Shown here: piece by piece, positions 1 to 6,999 of the stretch
How the letters are laid out: the number at the start of each line of letters is the position of its first letter
Position numbering within the stretch: the stretch's first letter is position 1
From: Rhodococcus sp. B7740
GTDB lineage: Bacteria > Actinomycetota > Actinomycetes > Mycobacteriales > Mycobacteriaceae
Reading direction: 5' to 3'
Length of the DNA: 64,000 nt
Assembly: GCF_000954115.1 (NCBI RefSeq)
Contig: NZ_CP010797.1
Location: 124,001 to 188,000, forward strand
Position numbers and translations under genes: made by a program
The notes under the pieces: model-generated
What the model saw: the letters and a program-made list of their open reading frames with translations, nothing else
Database searches by the model: none
Told to the model about the DNA's origin: nothing

Positions 1-170
1 GCGATGGTGGCGAGCAAGTCCTCGGCCGCGAGATCGGTGGTACCGCCCGGGCCGTGACGCCACGGTGTCGGACTCTGCTCGATGAGCATTTCGGTGCCGG
101 CATCGTCGGTGACGAGTACTTTGACGCCGGTGCTCCCGAGGTCCAGTCCCGCAACAAGTCTGGGGTTCAC
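1..170 (-). CDS. FGGY-family carbohydrate kinase, N-terminal fragment (xylulokinase-like)
   Basis: Only the first 56 codons are in the window; the gene runs off the left edge. From a GTG at 170 the frame gives an N-terminus containing GLDLGSTGVKVLVTD, the phosphate-1 loop of ASKHA sugar kinases of the FGGY family. It starts 10 bases after the stop of the upstream LacI gene on the same strand, so the two are probably co-transcribed. FGGY kinases phosphorylate ketoses or polyols in the cytoplasm. With an L-xylulose-reductase-like SDR and a polyol dehydrogenase nearby, a xylulokinase-type role is the natural guess. The substrate cannot be read from this fragment. Confidence 0.8.
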   Translation of the reverse strand, partial: MNPRLVAGLDLGSTGVKVLVTDDAGTEMLIEQSPTPWRHGPGGTTDLAAEDLLATI

Positions 171-180
171 GGAGTTGGTC

Positions 181-1185
181 TCATTTCTGTACGGGTAGGG
201 GGAGTGCATGCGAGAGTCTTTCCACCAACGTGGTGGGCGCGACCTGCTGCTCCGGTTCGAGGTAGGGATCGTCGAAACGCTGCACCAGCCGATCGAACGC
301 GAGTGTGCCGATGCGATACGGGTCTTGGTCGATGCATGTCACCGATGGACTGACGGCATCGGCGAGCGAGAAATTACCGAACGAGACCATCGCCACGTCG
401 GTGCGATCCATTTCGTGCAGCACCGATACCACGGCCGTCGCATGACGTGCGTTGGCGACGAAGAAGGCGGTCGGCGGATTGCGTAGTGCCAGTAGCTTCT
501 TCACCACGGGCCGTACCGAATCGGCGGCGTGCGACACCGGGGGAGCAAGTGCCACGTCCGGCTTCTGGCCGAGGTTCGCGAGAACATCGAAATACGCCTC
601 ACGGCGCAACTGCGCGGTCTGCAGTCGATCGTCGAAGCCGAGCAACGCAATTCGGGTGTGCCCGCCCTCCACCAGTTTCTCGACGGCTCGTTTGGCAGCG
701 CCGTAATCGTCGACGATGACCGAATCGAGTCCCGGGATGGAACGGTCGATGGTCACCGTGGGCAATGTCCGACGCCGAGGCACGAGGAAGTCGCTGTGAT
801 CGCCGACCGGCGCGAGAATGATGCCGCGCACGTGTTGACCGGCCAGCAGTGCCAGCTGGTCACGTTCGCGCTGGGCGTCGAACCCGGTGCTGCCGACGAT
901 GACGGCGAGTCCGTGTTCGAGAGCTCGATCCTCGACGGCACTGACCAGGGAAGCGAAGAACACGTCGTCGATGGAGTCGACGACGATGCCGATGGTGTTG
1001 CCCGATCCCGATTTCAACGAGCGCGCAGCCGAATTGGGGACGTAGTTCAGCGTCTGCACCGCGGCCTCGACGCGTTCGCGCAACTCGGGCAAGACGGTGT
1101 CCACGCCATTGACGACGCGGGAGACGGTCTTGAAGCTGACGCCTGCCAATGCGGCGACGTCTTTGATGCTTGCGCGCTCGGTCAC
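181..1185 (-). CDS. LacI-family transcriptional regulator (first of two)
   Basis: The 334-residue protein has the normal LacI length. An N-terminal helix-turn-helix with SIKDVAALAGVSFKTVSRV is followed by the hinge (YVPNSAARSLKSG) and a periplasmic-binding-protein-like effector domain (GIVVDSIDD, VDDYGAAKRAV). The frame stays open far upstream, but homology begins at the GTG at 1185, which is chosen as start. It lies upstream of the FGGY kinase (10-base gap) and is divergent from a small P-loop kinase. A 14-bp palindrome in the divergent gap is its likely operator. By family it should be a sugar-responsive repressor; the effector is unknown, probably a polyol or its keto product. Confidence 0.93.
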   Translation of the reverse strand: MTERASIKDVAALAGVSFKTVSRVVNGVDTVLPELRERVEAAVQTLNYVPNSAARSLKSGSGNTIGIVVDSIDDVFFASLVSAVEDRALEHGLAVIVGSTGFDAQRERDQLALLAGQHVRGIILAPVGDHSDFLVPRRRTLPTVTIDRSIPGLDSVIVDDYGAAKRAVEKLVEGGHTRIALLGFDDRLQTAQLRREAYFDVLANLGQKPDVALAPPVSHAADSVRPVVKKLLALRNPPTAFFVANARHATAVVSVLHEMDRTDVAMVSFGNFSLADAVSPSVTCIDQDPYRIGTLAFDRLVQRFDDPYLEPEQQVAPTTLVERLSHALPLPVQK

Positions 1186-1231
1186 GTGAACTCTCGATCG
1201 GAGGGATTGCGTTTCGCTGTAGCAAGGTGCG

Positions 1232-1245
1232 AGACAACGTTGTCT
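1232..1245. promoter_or_regulatory. LacI-type operator palindrome
   Basis: AGACAACGTTGTCT is a perfect 14-bp palindrome with a central CG, the usual form of LacI-family operators. It sits between the divergent lacI gene (start 1185) and the P-loop kinase (start 1261), so one bound dimer could control both. It lies just upstream of the -10-like hexamer at 1248-1253, in the spacer region of that promoter. Confidence 0.7.
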
Positions 1246-1247
1246 TG

Positions 1248-1253
1248 TATGAT
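1248..1253 (+). promoter_or_regulatory. -10-like hexamer of a probably leaderless promoter
   Basis: TATGAT ends seven bases before the ATG at 1261. Transcription starting at the A of that ATG would give a leaderless mRNA, which fits the lack of a Shine-Dalgarno sequence before either possible start (1249 or 1261). No clear -35 element was seen, so this is a weak prediction. Confidence 0.4.
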
Positions 1254-1260
1254 TCCCGCT

Positions 1261-1842
1261 ATGCCTCATGTCTGTCAAGACGTTTCCGTGATCGATCGGG
1301 ATCGACTGCCGGTCCTTCTCGTCGCGGGTGCTGCCGGGAGTGGAAAGACCACCCTGGGACGCGAGCTGGCGCGCCGTTTCCGCATCCCCTTGCTCGACCT
1401 CGACACCCTGACGAATCCGCTTCTCGATCAGCTGGATTCGGTGTCGGTCGGCCCGCACTGGAACAGTCCAGGGCCGCACTCGGAGCAGATTCGAGCCGGC
1501 CGATATGCAGTATTGCTCGCCGCTGCCACCGATCTCGTGGACATCGGTCAGCGGCCGGTCCTCGTGGCTCCGTTCACTCGTGAGCTGACCGGTGGCGCGG
1601 AATGGGAGCAGCTGATCGCGCAATTGGCACCGGCCACAACGTCGGTCGTGCACGTGGACGGCTCGCCGGAACTTCTGGCGCGTCGACGGGCGGCCCGTGG
1701 GGCGGAGCGCGACGCACATCGGCCGTCGGATACTCCGGCGGAGAAGCCGCGTGTTCCTCATCTGCGGGTCGATGCCGAGCTGTCCACCGAGCAGCAGGTC
1801 GAGCTGGTCGCGGGAACTCTCGAGGGCTACGTGCAGCGATGA
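1261..1842 (+). CDS. P-loop kinase, AAA/gluconokinase-like
   Basis: The 193-residue protein has a Walker A motif GAAGSGKTT near residue 22 and a nucleoside-kinase-like layout: DLDTL after strand 2 and an arginine-rich lid (RRRAARGAERDAHRP) near residue 140. The architecture resembles small carbohydrate kinases of the gluconokinase/shikimate-kinase fold, but no substrate motif is recognisable. ATG 1261 is chosen over the in-frame ATG 1249 because a -10-like hexamer places the transcription start at 1261. Its end overlaps the end of the second lacI gene by 16 bases, tail to tail. Position inside the polyol locus suggests phosphorylation of a sugar or sugar acid; this is inference. Confidence 0.7.
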   Translation: MPHVCQDVSVIDRDRLPVLLVAGAAGSGKTTLGRELARRFRIPLLDLDTLTNPLLDQLDSVSVGPHWNSPGPHSEQIRAGRYAVLLAAATDLVDIGQRPVLVAPFTRELTGGAEWEQLIAQLAPATTSVVHVDGSPELLARRRAARGAERDAHRPSDTPAEKPRVPHLRVDAELSTEQQVELVAGTLEGYVQR

Positions 1843-2834
1843 TCGCTTCCGGGCGTGCACGATCGACGTTCGATCAGCTCGACCTCGAGTATGTTTCGCC
1901 GCTTGAAGCGCTTGCCGGGATTCTCGATTCGGCCCAGTAGTCGCTCGATGGCCAACCGGCCCAGCCGAGCAGGATTCTGGTCGATCACCGTCACCGGTGG
2001 CATCACGGCATCGGCAAGGGGAAAGTCGCCGAATCCGACGAACGCCAGATGCAGCAAGTTCATCTGCTGCAGAACGGGGACACATGCCATGGCCACGCGT
2101 GCGTTGGAGAGGAACAGCGCTGTCGGTGGATCGTCGAGCGCGGTCAGTGCGGTCAGGGCGCTGCGTGCATCGTCGCGGCCCATGACGCCGAGCGCAACGA
2201 GGGATTCGTCGAACTCGATTCCTCGGGCCTGCAACGACTCTCGATACCCCTTCAGCCGATTTCGGCTGGTAGGAATGTTGGCACTGTCGCCGATGACCGC
2301 GATCCGAGTGTGGCCGAGTCGAAGCAGATGATCGGTGGCCAGCACCGCCCCACCGTGATCGTCGTCGACGAAGCTGTCGGCCTTGAGGCCATCGGGTCCG
2401 CGATCGACGAAGACCGTGGGAGTCTTGTCGATCCACCGCTCCAGATAGCCGTGGTCGGCACCCGTGGGTGCAATGATCAAGCCGCTCAACTGCCTCCGCA
2501 GCAGTGACTCGACCAGCGCCTGCTCCTGATCACCGTCGTGGCCCAGGCTGGTGATCAGCACGGCCATGTCGTCCTCACGGGCACGCTCCTCCACCGCGCG
2601 TGCGATGGAGGAGAAGAATGGATCGTCGATGTCGGGCACGGCCACACCGATTGCCGCGGCTTGACCGTTGCGAAACGACGTCGCCATCGTGTTCGGAACG
2701 TAATTGAGCGAGTTCAGGGCATCGGTGACGCGAGCGCGCGTGTCGGGGTCGACGTGCGGGTCGTTGTTGTACACCCGTGAGACGGTCTTGGCGCTGACTC
2801 TGGCCAGCGCCGCGACATCCTGCATCGTGGTCAT
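1827..2834 (-). CDS. LacI-family transcriptional regulator (second of two)
   Basis: The 335-residue LacI-type repressor has an HTH at the extreme N-terminus (TMQDVAALARVSAKTVSRV), a hinge (YVPNTMATSFRNG) and a sugar-sensing domain (GVAVPDIDDPFFSSIARAV). It resembles the other LacI of this locus over its whole length, which suggests an old duplication. It starts 31 bases after the SDR gene on the same strand, so both are likely read from the promoter region at 3592-3996, which also drives the ABC transporter in the other direction. The 20-bp palindrome there is its probable operator. Confidence 0.93.
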   Translation of the reverse strand: MTTMQDVAALARVSAKTVSRVYNNDPHVDPDTRARVTDALNSLNYVPNTMATSFRNGQAAAIGVAVPDIDDPFFSSIARAVEERAREDDMAVLITSLGHDGDQEQALVESLLRRQLSGLIIAPTGADHGYLERWIDKTPTVFVDRGPDGLKADSFVDDDHGGAVLATDHLLRLGHTRIAVIGDSANIPTSRNRLKGYRESLQARGIEFDESLVALGVMGRDDARSALTALTALDDPPTALFLSNARVAMACVPVLQQMNLLHLAFVGFGDFPLADAVMPPVTVIDQNPARLGRLAIERLLGRIENPGKRFKRRNILEVELIERRSCTPGSDHRCT

Positions 2835-2865
2835 GATCTACCCCCGTCTGCTCGTCGTCCGCTCG

Positions 2866-3591
2866 TCATCGACTGGTGTAGCCGCCGTCCACCGGCAACG
2901 ACACTCCCGTCACCATGGAAGCATCATCGCTCAACAAGAAGGCAATTGGCGCGGCAATCTCGTCCTCGGTGGCCCAGCGACCCAACGGCATCTGTGCCAG
3001 GAACGGCTCCTCGATCTCCGGACGACCCCAGTAGAACGCGGACATCTCCGTCATCACGACGGTCGGATTGACTCCGTTGACCCGGATTCCGTGGCGGCCG
3101 AGTTCGAGGGCCGAGACGCGAGTGATGTTGTCCAGGGCTGCTTTCGAGGAACCGTAGGAGACGTGTCCTGTCAGCGCGACGAGACTGGCCTGGCTCGAGA
3201 CGTTGACGATCGATCCGACGCCGGCGGCGATCATCGCGGGGACGGTGTACTTGATGACGAGCAGAGCGCCGCGCGCGTTGATGGCGATGACCTTGTCGAA
3301 GATCGAGATGTCGGTGTCCTGAGGCGTCGCGATCTCGCCGCCGAAGCCCGCGCAGTTCACCACCCCGTACAGCTCCAAGCCGGAGACGGCGTCACGCACG
3401 CTGTCTTCCGACGTCAGGTCGAAGGCCAGGGGTTGTGCGCCGGTCTCGTCGGCGAGCTTGTCCAATGCATCCACCGACTGGCCCGCGGCAACGACATCGG
3501 CACCGTCGGCCACGAGCCGTCGCACCGTCGCCGAGCCGATACCTCCGCTGGCACCGGTCACCAAGATCGTCCGGCCGTCGAACTTCGCCAT
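2866..3591 (-). CDS. SDR oxidoreductase, L-xylulose reductase (DCXR)-like
   Basis: The 241-residue classical SDR has a cofactor loop TGASGGIG near residue 10, NCAG, a catalytic Ser in VNVSSQAS and YGSSK (YxxxK). The segment NPTVVMTEM followed by MPLGRW closely matches animal and fungal dicarbonyl/L-xylulose reductases (NPTVVMTSM, IPLGK), which interconvert xylitol and L-xylulose with NADP(H). ATG 3591 is preferred to upstream in-frame starts because AGAGG precedes it and the cofactor loop then falls at the usual distance. It lies upstream of the second lacI gene and opposite the ABC transporter. A polyol-oxidising or ketose-reducing role is well supported; the exact substrate is not. Confidence 0.85.
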   Translation of the reverse strand: MAKFDGRTILVTGASGGIGSATVRRLVADGADVVAAGQSVDALDKLADETGAQPLAFDLTSEDSVRDAVSGLELYGVVNCAGFGGEIATPQDTDISIFDKVIAINARGALLVIKYTVPAMIAAGVGSIVNVSSQASLVALTGHVSYGSSKAALDNITRVSALELGRHGIRVNGVNPTVVMTEMSAFYWGRPEIEEPFLAQMPLGRWATEDEIAAPIAFLLSDDASMVTGVSLPVDGGYTSR

Positions 3592-3620
3592 GGGGTCTAC
3601 CTCTGCTGTTCCGAATGGAT

Positions 3621-3674
3621 ATGTCATCGATGTCATCGGCTCGCTGAGCGCACGCGATGTCATCGGTGTCATGG
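3621..3674. repeat. Cluster of ATGTCATCG repeats
   Basis: ATGTCATCG occurs at 3621-3629, 3630-3638 and 3657-3665, followed by the variant GTGTCATGG at 3666-3674. The copies sit just upstream of the SDR ribosome-binding site. They could be binding half-sites (TGTCA also occurs in the 20-bp palindrome at 3803) or the remains of local slippage. Confidence 0.6.
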
Positions 3675-3802
3675 ACGGTACCTCAGGACACGTCCGACGG
3701 CTCGAAAATCGAACAGATCGAGTATTTCTGCAGCTGAGAGACGGTACCGTCCGGTCCGATAGTGGTTCGACAGTGCGCCACCTTCCATGTGCATCGTTTG
3801 TG

Positions 3803-3822
3803 TCATGTCACCGGTGACATGA
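3803..3822. promoter_or_regulatory. 20-bp perfect palindrome, probable LacI operator
   Basis: TCATGTCACCGGTGACATGA is identical to its reverse complement over 20 bases and has the central CG typical of LacI-family sites. It lies in the divergent region between the SDR-lacI unit and the ABC transporter, where one repressor could control import and oxidation together. The second LacI, encoded in the leftward unit, is the obvious candidate ligand. Confidence 0.7.
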
Positions 3823-3996
3823 ATTTTCGCGAAACACGTGACAACGCGGGTTGCGTGGGTCACACTCGTTTACACAACGAGCCCCGCGGGGAGCTCGACC
3901 CGCCTCGCAGATCACGTTCACCGACCGAGCTGCACGGGCACCGGTGGGGGTGTCCATCCCGCACCCGAAGGTTTTCGATCCGACCTAGGAGTACCC

Positions 3997-4776
3997 ATGG
4001 CCAGCGTTGCACCTGTTGCGACACCGATCCTCGAAGCGAGGGGATTGTCGAGGAGCTTCGGAAACGTGCGCGCCCTCGACGACGCCGATTTCGACATCTA
4101 CCCCGGCGAGGTCGTCGCCCTCATCGGCGACAACGGTGCCGGCAAGTCGACGTTGGTCAAGGCGCTCTCGGGAAGCCTTGCCGTCGACACCGGCGAGATC
4201 CTGTTCGACGGCACCGCCGTCGATCTCGACAGCCCAACGGTGGCAGCGGAACTCGGCATCGAGACGGTGTTCCAGGATCTAGCGCTCGCGCCGCACCTCA
4301 ACGCCCAGCAGAACATGTTCCTCGGCCGGGAGCTGCCGGCGAGAGGCCCGCTCGGCCGACTCGGTTTCCTCGACGTGTCCACGATGCGCAAGCAATCGCA
4401 GGCCGCTCTCGACGAACTGGGAGCCACCGTTCGCAGTCTGACCGTCCCGGTCGGCTCGATGTCCGGTGGACAGCAGCAGGCCATCGCCATCGCACGTGCC
4501 GTCGCATGGGCCAAGGGGGTTGTGTTCCTCGACGAACCGACCGCTGCGCTCGGCGTGGTGCAGACCCGCAACGTACTCGACACCATTCGTCGGGTGGCAG
4601 ATCGGGGAGTGGCAGTGGTCTTCATCAGTCACTCGATGCCACACGTCATCGAGGTCGCGGACCGCGTGCAGGTGCTGCGGATGGGCAGACGCGTCGCCAC
4701 TCTCGACGCCAAGAACACGACCATGGAAGAACTCGTCGGTGCGATGACCGGCGCGACCACCGGAGCCACACGATGA
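3997..4776 (+). CDS. Sugar ABC transporter ATPase, single-domain (FrcA/RbsA class)
   Basis: The 259-residue cytoplasmic ATPase has Walker A GDNGAGKST, signature MSGGQQQA, Walker B VVFLDEPTAALG and the H-loop ISHS. It carries one nucleotide-binding domain, unlike RbsA/XylA-type fused pairs; this single-domain form is known from fructose (FrcA)-type systems and would work as a homodimer. The start is the ATG at 3997 with TAGGAG upstream; the frame is open further 5' without homology. It overlaps the permease by four bases (ATGA), so the two are translationally coupled. It energises uptake of the sugar alcohol or sugar used by this locus. Confidence 0.93.
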   Translation: MASVAPVATPILEARGLSRSFGNVRALDDADFDIYPGEVVALIGDNGAGKSTLVKALSGSLAVDTGEILFDGTAVDLDSPTVAAELGIETVFQDLALAPHLNAQQNMFLGRELPARGPLGRLGFLDVSTMRKQSQAALDELGATVRSLTVPVGSMSGGQQQAIAIARAVAWAKGVVFLDEPTAALGVVQTRNVLDTIRRVADRGVAVVFISHSMPHVIEVADRVQVLRMGRRVATLDAKNTTMEELVGAMTGATTGATR

Positions 4777-5870
4777 GCAATCAGATCATCACCCCATCCA
4801 TCGAACCGTTGCCGCCGAGCGAGAAGCCGTCGAAGCACACGTTCGACCTCGTCGAATCGCTCCGTAACCTCGCTCGCGTCCAGGTCTTCCAGATCGTCCT
4901 GGTGTTGGCAGCCATCTGCATCGTGTTCTCGATCATGGCTCCCGGGAGTTTCCCCGAGTGGGGCAACATTCGGCAGATCATCCAGAACGTCTCCATCCTG
5001 GCCGTCCTCGGGATCGGCATGACGTTCGTGATCGTCACCAGCGGCATCGACCTTTCCGTCGGGTCGGTTCTCGTCTTCTCCGGTGTCGTCTCGGCCAAGA
5101 CCATGGCAGCCATCGGTGGCGACGGATGGGGAGTCGCCGCCGTCGGGATCGTGGTGGCCCTGGGATGCGGCCTCTGCTGGGGATTGCTCAACGGATTTCT
5201 GATCGGCAAGGCCAATGTGCCTCCACTGATCGTCACGCTCGGTACCCTGGGCGGCGCACTCGGGCTCTCGCAGGTCATCACCGGCGGCGTCGACATCCGA
5301 GACGTTCCACCGGTACTGGTCGACACGATCGGGTACGGAAATCTACCGGCCACCACCATCCCGCTGATCTCGAGCATCGCCCTGGTGCTGGTGGTCATCT
5401 TCGGAATCGTGCTGCATCGCACCAAGTTCGGTCTCTACACGTTCGCCGTCGGCTCGAAGGAACAGTCCGCTCGTCGAGTCGGCATCAAGGTGGACATGCA
5501 CCTGGTCAAGATCTACGCACTCTCGGGCACCCTCGCCGGACTCGCAGGAATTCTGTCGCTCTCGCAGTACGGCACCACCGCCATCGCGGGTCAGTCGCAG
5601 ACCAACCTCAATGTCATTGCGGCCGTTGTCATCGGCGGAACGAGCCTGTTCGGTGGCATCGGCACGATGTTCGGCACCGTCGTCGGACTCTTCATTCCCG
5701 CGGTGCTGCAGAACGGATTCGTCATCGTCGGCGTTCAGCCGTTCTGGCAGCAGGTCGCCGTCGGCGCCGTCCTCATCGCCGCCGTGTACTTCGATCAGCG
5801 TCGTCGTGACGCAGCGAGTCGAGGTCAGTCGCCCAGTTCGCTCAAGAAACTCTGGTCCCGAAGTCCGTAG
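4773..5870 (+). CDS. Sugar ABC transporter permease (RbsC/FrcC class)
   Basis: The 365-residue inner-membrane protein belongs to the branched-chain/ribose permease superfamily. After a hydrophilic N-terminus of about 45 residues come multiple membrane segments and the family signatures GMTFVIVTSGIDLSVGSV, GLLNGFLIGK and VIGGTSLFGGIGT. The start codon overlaps the ATPase stop. It is followed after 53 bases by the substrate-binding lipoprotein. It forms the transmembrane path for a sugar or polyol; substrate specificity is not visible in the permease. Confidence 0.95.
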   Translation: MSNQIITPSIEPLPPSEKPSKHTFDLVESLRNLARVQVFQIVLVLAAICIVFSIMAPGSFPEWGNIRQIIQNVSILAVLGIGMTFVIVTSGIDLSVGSVLVFSGVVSAKTMAAIGGDGWGVAAVGIVVALGCGLCWGLLNGFLIGKANVPPLIVTLGTLGGALGLSQVITGGVDIRDVPPVLVDTIGYGNLPATTIPLISSIALVLVVIFGIVLHRTKFGLYTFAVGSKEQSARRVGIKVDMHLVKIYALSGTLAGLAGILSLSQYGTTAIAGQSQTNLNVIAAVVIGGTSLFGGIGTMFGTVVGLFIPAVLQNGFVIVGVQPFWQQVAVGAVLIAAVYFDQRRRDAASRGQSPSSLKKLWSRSP

Positions 5871-5923
5871 CTCGGGCCGGCCCACAACTCCCTCTCGCAC
5901 AATCCCTTACAAGAAAGTCGACC

Positions 5924-6895
5924 ATGATCACATCACGCACCGCCGTCGTTGCACTGAGTGTCGCTTCGGTCTCCGCCATGTTTCTGGCGGGCTGCTCGTC
6001 CGACTCCGGAAGCGGTGACGGCAGCGGCAAGATCGCCTTCATCCAGGGCGTGAGCGGCGACGAGTTCTACATCAGCATGCAGTGCGGAATCGAAGCTGCA
6101 GCCGAGGCCGCCGGCGTCACCGTCGACACTCAGGGCCCGGTCAAGTTCGATCCAACGCTGCAGAAGCCGATCGTCGATTCAGTCGTCGCATCGCGGCCGT
6201 CGGCCATCCTGATCGCGCCCACCGACGTCGCGGCGATGCAGGCACCGTTGGCGGCTGCGGCGAACGCGGGCATCAAGGTCGTCCTCGTCGACACCACCCT
6301 CGAAGATCCGTCCATCGCGGTGTCGTCGATCTCCTCGGACAACAAGGGCGGTGGAGCGGAAGCATTCAACGCCATCCAGGAGCTCAACCCCTCCGGCGGC
6401 AAGGTTCTGGTCATCTCCACCGACCCCGGTATCTCCACCGCAGATGCGCGTGTCGAAGGCTTCGAAGAGGCCGTAGGAGCCAATTCGGCATTCGACTACC
6501 TCGGAGTGCAGTACAGCCACAACGACCCGGCCGAAGCTGCCCGTCTGGTCTCGGCCGCTCTGGCCAAGGACCCCGACATCGTCGGCATCTTCGCCGCCAA
6601 CACCTTTGCAGCCGAGGGCACCGCGACGGGCGTCCGGCAGGCAGGCAAGCAGGACCAGGTCAAGATCGTCGGATTCGATGCCGGTCCCGCACAGGTCAAG
6701 CAGCTGCGTGAAGGAACAGTGCAGGCACTGATCGCCCAGCAGCCCGACACGATCGGCACCGACGGCGTCGAGCAGGCCATGGCTGCGATCGACAACAAGC
6801 CGGTCACGTCCGAGATCTCCACCGGCTTCCACGTCATCACGGCCGACAACATCGACGGCGACGGTGCGCAGTACGTCTACAAGTCGTCCTGCTGA
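5924..6895 (+). CDS. Sugar ABC transporter substrate-binding lipoprotein
   Basis: The 323-residue protein has a signal peptide ending in a lipobox (LAGC, Cys24), so it is anchored outside the membrane. The mature part is a type I periplasmic-binding fold of the ribose-binding class: an N-lobe strand (KIAFIQGVSGDEFYISM), SAILIAPTDVAAMQAPL near residue 90, and a hinge-proximal GVRQAGKQDQVKIVGFDAG. It is the third gene of the transporter operon. A strong stem-loop follows its stop, a common arrangement that keeps binding-protein message more abundant than the genes on either side. The ligand is inferred to be a polyol or pentose. Confidence 0.93.
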   Translation: MITSRTAVVALSVASVSAMFLAGCSSDSGSGDGSGKIAFIQGVSGDEFYISMQCGIEAAAEAAGVTVDTQGPVKFDPTLQKPIVDSVVASRPSAILIAPTDVAAMQAPLAAAANAGIKVVLVDTTLEDPSIAVSSISSDNKGGGAEAFNAIQELNPSGGKVLVISTDPGISTADARVEGFEEAVGANSAFDYLGVQYSHNDPAEAARLVSAALAKDPDIVGIFAANTFAAEGTATGVRQAGKQDQVKIVGFDAGPAQVKQLREGTVQALIAQQPDTIGTDGVEQAMAAIDNKPVTSEISTGFHVITADNIDGDGAQYVYKSSC

Positions 6896-6913
6896 CCTGT
6901 AGCACCTCGAACT

Positions 6914-6958
6914 GCGGTGGTGCTCCTGGTGGCAGCACATGCCCGGGAGCGCCACCGC
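6914..6958 (+). terminator. Intercistronic stem-loop after the binding-protein gene
   Basis: Arms 6914-6926 and 6946-6958 pair over 13 positions with one T/G wobble, enclosing a 19-base loop. No T-run follows. Between the binding-protein gene and the dehydrogenase it may act as a partial terminator or an RNA-stabilising hairpin. Confidence 0.6.
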
Positions 6959-6999
6959 TCACCAATTCCATCCGAATCGTTCGATCCGAGGAACCTGTC

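Larger units (their letters stand above)
3592..3996. other. 405-bp divergent promoter region of the polyol locus
   Basis: No gene is seen here. The stretch separates the SDR-lacI unit (leftward) from the ABC transporter operon (rightward). It contains clustered ATGTCATCG repeats near the SDR start, a perfect 20-bp palindrome at 3803-3822, a CAAC-N4-GTTG element at 3842-3853 that resembles the spread half-sites of the 1232-1245 operator, and a TAGGAG ribosome-binding site (3986-3991) before the ATPase start at 3997. Confidence 0.7.

Noticed and set aside
1261-1842. Calling the small P-loop protein a gluconokinase or shikimate kinase
   Set aside because: Walker A and general size fit, but substrate-binding motifs of neither family could be seen.
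181-2436. Very long leftward open frame running through the first lacI gene and beyond
   Set aside because: Only the part below 1185 has LacI homology; the rest is arginine-rich shadow of the P-loop kinase and second lacI genes.
3621-3674. ATGTCATCG repeats as a CRISPR array
   Set aside because: The copies are nine bases long, adjacent or unevenly spaced, with no spacers or cas genes.
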